From Macrococcus sp. 19Msa1099 (GTDB lineage Bacteria > Bacillota > Bacilli > Staphylococcales > Staphylococcaceae): DNA of 64,000 nucleotides. The notes beneath the pieces are model-generated. The model did not search any database. It was not told the origin of the DNA and saw nothing but the letters and a program-made list of their open reading frames with translations. A program made the position numbers and the translations under genes. Positions 60,172 to 64,000 of the stretch are shown in pieces (positions within the stretch are counted from its first letter, which is position 1; the number at the start of each line of letters is the position of its first letter). The stretch lies in contig CP079955.1 of the NCBI GenBank assembly GCA_019357535.2, positions 1-64,000 of the forward strand. Reading direction: 5' to 3'.

Positions 60172-60200
60172 ATAATATAACGCATTTTAAAAATTGTCAA
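60172..60200 (-). promoter_or_regulatory. Promoter upstream of the SAM riboswitch
   Basis: TTGACA (60195-60200 on the minus strand), 17 bp and TATTAT (60172-60177) lie 20 bp ahead of the aptamer. This is a near-consensus promoter. Confidence 0.8.
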
Positions 60201-60226
60201 ACTATAATTTGAATTTTTAAAATATT

Positions 60227-61009
60227 TTATTCTAAGGTTATGCCTTCTTCGTTTCTATGTTGATTTGATATTTTATACATCTCTGAACGTAAATTTAATA
60301 TTTCGTCATAGACAGCATCCAGTGATCCAGTTTGCAACGGGTCGAACGTAGTATATGTTTCGCTTGCTTCGGATGTAAGTTCAATATGAGCAATTTCTTC
60401 AATAACAGCGTCTTTCCGTAATTCTGAAATCGGTTTAATCTCATCATAAATTTCGGCATATAATGTTATTTGATTGTACTTCTTACGTGCATGAAATCTT
60501 ATAAATTGTTCATTGTATTTAAAATAATGTAAGTTATGAAATGTTTGATTCATAGTTGTCTTGATCGGTTGATTAAGAATAAACTTCATAAGATGTTTAT
60601 TGAAATCTTCAATTTTTAATAAATGTCTTAATAAATTAATTTTCAATAATTTACTTTCACTTTTATGAATGGCATGTATGTATTGAGCGATTTTCACTAT
60701 AGAGACCTCTTTTGTCCAGGGGAAGTACGGAAATGTTACCATCACAAGATTAATATGTGCCTGTTTAATATGCAACGCAAGTCCTTTAAGTGGTACTAGA
60801 TTAGAAGGTACATTTCTATTGGGAGGTGCGTCTGAAAGTCTGACAATCACATCTAATTGTGTATCGTCTAAATTGAATATCCGTTTTCCCATCTCATTTA
60901 ACTGTAGTTTCCCTATATATTGGTTTCCTTTAGCATGTGCTCTTTTAGCACCTCGTGTTGTAGTTGCATAGCGTTCAATTGTATCAACGATAAAAGTAGC
61001 GTTATCCAT
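60227..61009 (-). CDS. Small catalase-related protein
   Basis: This 260-aa protein is half the length of KatA. It has RAHAKGNQYIGKL near residue 23, aligning with the catalytic His motif [24 protein letters not shown] and LKGLALHIK correspond to the RFS and GFALKF strands. A later block (HYFKYNEQFIRFHARKK) resembles the Y-W-x-x-x-P-F-R-F block of small catalase-like heme proteins. The catalytic Asn segment GNNTPVFF is replaced by MVTFPYFP, and the usual heme-Tyr motif is absent. Ordinary catalase activity is therefore doubtful. RBS weak; ATG 61009. Its promoter is not obvious. Confidence 0.6.
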   Translation of the reverse strand: MDNATFIVDTIERYATTTRGAKRAHAKGNQYIGKLQLNEMGKRIFNLDDTQLDVIVRLSDAPPNRNVPSNLVPLKGLALHIKQAHINLVMVTFPYFPWTKEVSIVKIAQYIHAIHKSESKLLKINLLRHLLKIEDFNKHLMKFILNQPIKTTMNQTFHNLHYFKYNEQFIRFHARKKYNQITLYAEIYDEIKPISELRKDAVIEEIAHIELTSEASETYTTFDPLQTGSLDAVYDEILNLRSEMYKISNQHRNEEGITLE

Positions 61010-61170
61010 AAAGTCACCTGCTTGTTATTTTTAATATGTTTACCCATATTTTAAATATATAATACTACATACAAATTTTTATTCCTCAAACATATTTGAA
61101 AACGCTTACTTTATCTCTTGTTTTTCGATATAATGGTATTAAGAGATGTTAAATGTTAGGGGGAATCTAT

Positions 61171-61689
61171 ATGAATAACCACCAGAAAGTATTGGTGTTT
61201 GGATGTTTACTAGCAATTATTTTATTTTCACTGATTGTATGGCAGAAATTACCGCAGGATACAGCGCAACATGAAGTGAAGACGAAAGAAATTAAGGCGA
61301 TAGAAAAAGGCACCTACAATTCTATGGAAGAAGCGCAAAAGGCATTGGTGAACGATGTGATTAAAAGTGATGATCTTGTATCCGCAATCTATACGCCGAA
61401 TAAAAAATGGAAGACACCATTTTATGTTATACAAGTTTCATACAAAGAAAATAAGCAGACATACTCAGGGTTTGCTTTTGTTGTACCGGAAAATGGGAAG
61501 TATAAACTAGAGCTTGCTGATATTAGAATAAAAACATATGATGGGATGCAACCGATTAAGGACAGTATAAAAATAGGTGAGAATAAAGTGCATATTTATG
61601 TAGGCACACCACTTGATAACCCATTTGCAGATAGTATCAGACATTCTTTTGTAGACGATAGTATAGAAGTGGCGTTCCAGGTAGAATAG
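61171..61689 (+). CDS. Membrane-anchored protein of unknown function (paralogue A)
   Basis: This 172-aa protein has one N-terminal membrane segment (about residues 7-24) and an outside domain of about 140 residues, no cysteines. I do not recognise a family. It resembles the protein at 62758 in topology and in short motifs: I-E-x-G-x-Y then S/T-x-E-E/D in the first third, TYSGF/TYRTF, VPENGKYK/IPEGEGYK, D-G-M-Q-P/PDMKP, and YVGTPLDNP/YLGPKSDN. GGGGGAA precedes ATG 61171. Confidence 0.7.
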   Translation: MNNHQKVLVFGCLLAIILFSLIVWQKLPQDTAQHEVKTKEIKAIEKGTYNSMEEAQKALVNDVIKSDDLVSAIYTPNKKWKTPFYVIQVSYKENKQTYSGFAFVVPENGKYKLELADIRIKTYDGMQPIKDSIKIGENKVHIYVGTPLDNPFADSIRHSFVDDSIEVAFQVE

Positions 61690-61725
61690 AGTACGATTAT
61701 AAGAAGGGCATATCCGCTATTAAAT

Positions 61726-61769
61726 AACCTGAGCGATGCAGAAAATATTATTTCTGCATCGTTCAGGTT
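61726..61769. other. Long inverted repeat between convergent genes
   Basis: A 19-bp stem AACCTGAGCGATGCAGAAA / TTTCTGCATCGTTCAGGTT (61726-61744, 61751-61769, one wobble pair) without a T run. It may be a bidirectional terminator of low efficiency. CCTGAGCGAT also occurs in the purA-adjacent repeat. Confidence 0.7.
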
Positions 61770-61793
61770 CAATGATAGATGGAGTGAAGGTAA

Positions 61794-62111
61794 TTAATAT
61801 TCTTGAAGTAGTTGATTGATACGTAGCTTTAGCATATCAAAATCGATAATACGAGCTTGTCGATGGTACTCTTTCTCATGATTAAATAAAATGACGACAG
61901 GTGAAGAAAATAAACTGAGCTGGCCCGCAGCTTCTGGAACTTCGTCTGCGAGTAGATATACAGATGGTATATTTATATCTGTTGCAATAGCCTTAACTTT
62001 TGGATAATCTGCATGACATACTGAACAACCAGTAGTCATGACGTATACAAGTGCCTTTTCGTTGTTTTGTAAAAAGGATTGTAATTCATCATATGCATGG
62101 ATTTGTTTCAT
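61794..62111 (-). CDS. Thioredoxin-like protein
   Basis: This 105-aa protein has a thioredoxin fold. The motif TTGCSVCHADYPKVK has the CxxC pair at residues 29 and 32. A cis-Pro follows (FSSPVVILF). It resembles YtpP/YusE-like small thioredoxins of Firmicutes rather than TrxA (no WCGPC). RBS AAGGAG precedes the ATG at 62111. It is probably a cytoplasmic disulfide reductase or bacillithiol-linked factor; not settled. It follows the GNAT gene with a 25-bp gap and may be cotranscribed. Confidence 0.82.
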   Translation of the reverse strand: MKQIHAYDELQSFLQNNEKALVYVMTTGCSVCHADYPKVKAIATDINIPSVYLLADEVPEAAGQLSLFSSPVVILFNHEKEYHRQARIIDFDMLKLRINQLLQEY

Positions 62112-62136
62112 GTGAAACTCCTTTATTATTTATTAT

Positions 62137-62625
62137 TTATTTCAAGAGTAACTGATAGAAATCAAGATCAAGCCATTTATTAAACTTATAACCAACGTCC
62201 TTTAAAGTGCCTGTATATTTAAAATTAAATTTTTTGTGTAGATAAATGCTACCTTTATTTTCTGAATCGATACCTGCTACCATTGTCTTGTAACCTTCGC
62301 TGCGTGCACTATCGATAATATGACTCAGCAGTTTTTCTCCGATACCCATATGTCTGAAATAAGGTGAGACATATACAGAGTGTTCTACGGTAAATTGATA
62401 AGCTGCAAAGTTTCTGAAAGGACCATAAGTAGCAAAACCAGCTACACGACCATCAATTTCAAAGATAAACACTGGATACCCTTGCTTTTCTTTTTCCATT
62501 AACCATTGTTTACGTTCCAGCAAACTCGTTTTTTCATAAGTATATATTGCTGTTGTATTTAAAATGGCATGATTATAAATGTCCAATATTTTCGGTAAGT
62601 CATTCTGAGTTGCATGTCTAATCAT
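62137..62625 (-). CDS. GNAT N-acetyltransferase (phosphinothricin/methionine sulfone type)
   Basis: This 162-aa GNAT protein begins MIRHATQNDLPKILDIYN and has the acetyl-CoA loop YRHMGIGEKLLSHII (Q/R-x-x-G-x-G/A). The end LYLHKKFNFKYTGTLKDVGYKFNKWLD is characteristic of the PAT/MddA subgroup that acetylates phosphinothricin, methionine sulfone or sulfoximine. Natural substrate is likely an amino-acid analogue. ATG 62625 follows GGAGG by 7 bases. Confidence 0.87.
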   Translation of the reverse strand: MIRHATQNDLPKILDIYNHAILNTTAIYTYEKTSLLERKQWLMEKEKQGYPVFIFEIDGRVAGFATYGPFRNFAAYQFTVEHSVYVSPYFRHMGIGEKLLSHIIDSARSEGYKTMVAGIDSENKGSIYLHKKFNFKYTGTLKDVGYKFNKWLDLDFYQLLLK

Positions 62626-62757
62626 TATAAACCTCCACAATTTTTTAATATTAAAAGCATAACGTATTTATAATATTACGTATAATAATATGATTTAAAA
62701 TATATTTCTAAAATAAGGGAATGATAGTGTAAACTAATGTTAAAGGAGTGGATGCAT

Positions 62758-63285
62758 ATGAACAACCAAAAAAAGCTAATAAGTTTTATAACCCTAATTG
62801 TAATCACAGCAGCGATTATACTATTGTGGCAATGGAATTATCAATACCCTGAATTGAGTAAAGCAGATATTAAGAAAATTGAAGGTAAGCATTATAAAGA
62901 TACCGATGAATTGACTCGTCATCTTGCTCAATTAGACAACAAACAAATTGCTTCCAGTGCTACTACAAGCATTGTTGTAGAGGAGAAGGAACTCCCACTC
63001 GTCATTTTAAGTTCATTTTCTGGTGAAAGAAGTGATGCGACTTATAGAACATTTATTTATTTAATACCAGAGGGTGAAGGGTATAAAGCAGATGTACGAA
63101 AAAATGGTATAAGATTTAGTCCGGATATGAAACCTGTACTTGATGAGTTTAAATTTAACAACCATATTATCAAATCATATTTAGGACCAAAGTCGGATAA
63201 CTTGATTGGAGAAGGTCAGTTAATTATGGATGACGGAAAAGATTTAGAATTTGTCGTTTATCCTGAAAAGGTTATTGGCAAGTAA
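62758..63285 (+). CDS. Membrane-anchored protein of unknown function (paralogue B)
   Basis: This 175-aa protein has an N-terminal membrane segment (about residues 7-25) and an extracellular domain with no cysteines. It shares the layout and short motifs listed for the 61171 gene, so the two are probably old duplicates. AAAGGAG at 62743-62748 supports ATG 62758 over ATG 62752. The M20 amidohydrolase starts 33 bp downstream, possibly in the same transcript. Confidence 0.7.
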   Translation: MNNQKKLISFITLIVITAAIILLWQWNYQYPELSKADIKKIEGKHYKDTDELTRHLAQLDNKQIASSATTSIVVEEKELPLVILSSFSGERSDATYRTFIYLIPEGEGYKADVRKNGIRFSPDMKPVLDEFKFNNHIIKSYLGPKSDNLIGEGQLIMDDGKDLEFVVYPEKVIGK

Positions 63286-63318
63286 TGGTGTAATATCGTG
63301 AATGAAGGGGAGAGTATC

Positions 63319-64000
63319 GTGCATACGCGTTTAATTGAGAAGCTCGAACATAAAGAACAAAGGATGATAGAAATCAGGAGATACTTGCACGAAAATCCAG
63401 AACTTTCATATAAAGAAGATAATACAGCGGAATATATTACGAATTTTTATGAAGATATGGATGTTTCAGTTGAAACAAATATTGGTGGTTTAGGTATAAA
63501 GGTAACGATTGATAGTGGAATTCCGGGACGAACGATTGGTATTCGGGCAGACTTTGATGCACTCGCCATTCAAGAAGAAACTGGGCTGCCTTTCGCTTCG
63601 AATAATCCCGGCGTAATGCATGCATGTGGCCACGATGCCCATACGGCATATTTATTAGTACTAGCAGAAACATTCTATGAACTTAAAGATACATTGAAAG
63701 GCAAGATTGTTATTATTCATCAACCAGCAGAAGAAGTTCCGCCTGGTGGTGCGTTAGCGATGATTAATGACAATATACTTGATGAGATAGACCATATGAT
63801 TGGCCTACACGTCATTTCAGATTTAGAAGCGGGTAAAGTATATTATCGTCCAGGGTATACACAAACAGGCAGTGCAGCCTTTAAACTCACAATTCAAGGG
63901 CGTGGCGGCCATGGCTCTTCGCCACATACAGCGAATGATGCGATTGTTGCTGCAAGTTACTATGTTAATGCGTTACAAACAATTGTATCAAGAAGATTGA
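63319..64000 (+). CDS. M20-family amidohydrolase (N-acyl-amino acid hydrolase type), cut by window end
   Basis: Only the first 227 codons lie in the window. The frame is open to the edge. The start at GTG 63319 has AGGGGAGAG upstream; GTG 63298 is an in-frame alternative. It shows RRYLHENPELSYKE, DFDALAIQEETGLPF, the metal ligands in HACGHDAHTAYL, the catalytic Glu pair QPAEEVPPGG, and the lid-domain start QGRGGHGSSPHTANDAI. These mark the hippurate hydrolase/N-acyl-L-amino acid amidohydrolase group. The C-terminal part is outside the window. Confidence 0.93.
   Translation, partial: MHTRLIEKLEHKEQRMIEIRRYLHENPELSYKEDNTAEYITNFYEDMDVSVETNIGGLGIKVTIDSGIPGRTIGIRADFDALAIQEETGLPFASNNPGVMHACGHDAHTAYLLVLAETFYELKDTLKGKIVIIHQPAEEVPPGGALAMINDNILDEIDHMIGLHVISDLEAGKVYYRPGYTQTGSAAFKLTIQGRGGHGSSPHTANDAIVAASYYVNALQTIVSRRL

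Overview
The window starts at dnaA and runs about 64 kb clockwise from a chromosomal replication origin of a low-GC Firmicute. The backbone (dnaA-dnaN, yaaA-recF-gyrB-gyrA, serS, yybS-gdpP-rplI-dnaB, purA, tRNA-Glu/tRNA-Asp, walRKHIJ, rlmH) is the order seen in Staphylococcaceae. Several departures from Staphylococcus (bdbDC and an ABC exporter between dnaN and yaaA, alsSD next to gyrA, hxlAB/hxlR, absence of hutH) and protein similarity recalled from memory point to Macrococcus or a close relative. The genus is inference, not measurement.

Layout. 1-2.7 kb: dnaA, an oriC-type spacer with DnaA boxes, a GC cluster and DnaA-trio repeats, and dnaN. 2.7-6.1 kb: an ABC-2 type exporter pair and a thiol-disulfide pair (BdbD/BdbC) that split the usual dnaN-yaaA junction. 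6.2-12.2 kb: yaaA-recF-gyrB-gyrA. 12.3-14.8 kb: alsSD (acetoin synthesis). 14.8-18 kb: nnrD, a T-box-controlled serS, and a YceI protein. 18-24.5 kb: yybS-gdpP-rplI-dnaB and purA, then an odd structured direct repeat. 24.6-32.2 kb: a YitT protein, two tRNAs, the WalRK operon, a DnaA-box cluster, and rlmH with an apparently empty SCC attachment site.

32.3-48 kb is the accessory part. It holds a YhbD-like regulator with a bactofilin-like protein, a Nudix hydrolase, the formaldehyde-fixing hxlAB pair with a divergent hxlR, an LPXTG surface protein built from two tandem-repeat arrays, a decayed IS3-type element beside a broken polysaccharide deacetylase, and a short UvrA-like ABC ATPase. It continues with an NSS transporter, TspO, a DoxX-like protein, a rhodanese remnant, and a MerR-controlled stress cluster (DJ-1/PfpI, SDR, MDR).

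48-64 kb holds metabolic and stress genes: a pyrimidine-dimer glycosylase-like protein, brnQ, a DUF2243/CtaG pair, oxidoreductases, and katA under a double PerR-type box with a CHAP amidase downstream. It then has a metY-metA operon behind a SAM-I riboswitch, a small catalase-related protein that lacks the usual catalytic Asn, a pair of paralogous membrane-anchored proteins, and the start of an M20 amidohydrolase cut by the window end.

I did not find a wholly new multi-gene system. The points most worth a second look are the repeat-built surface protein, the purA-adjacent structured repeat, the small catalase relative, the DnaA-box cluster by rlmH, and the predicted acetyl-specific short MetA.
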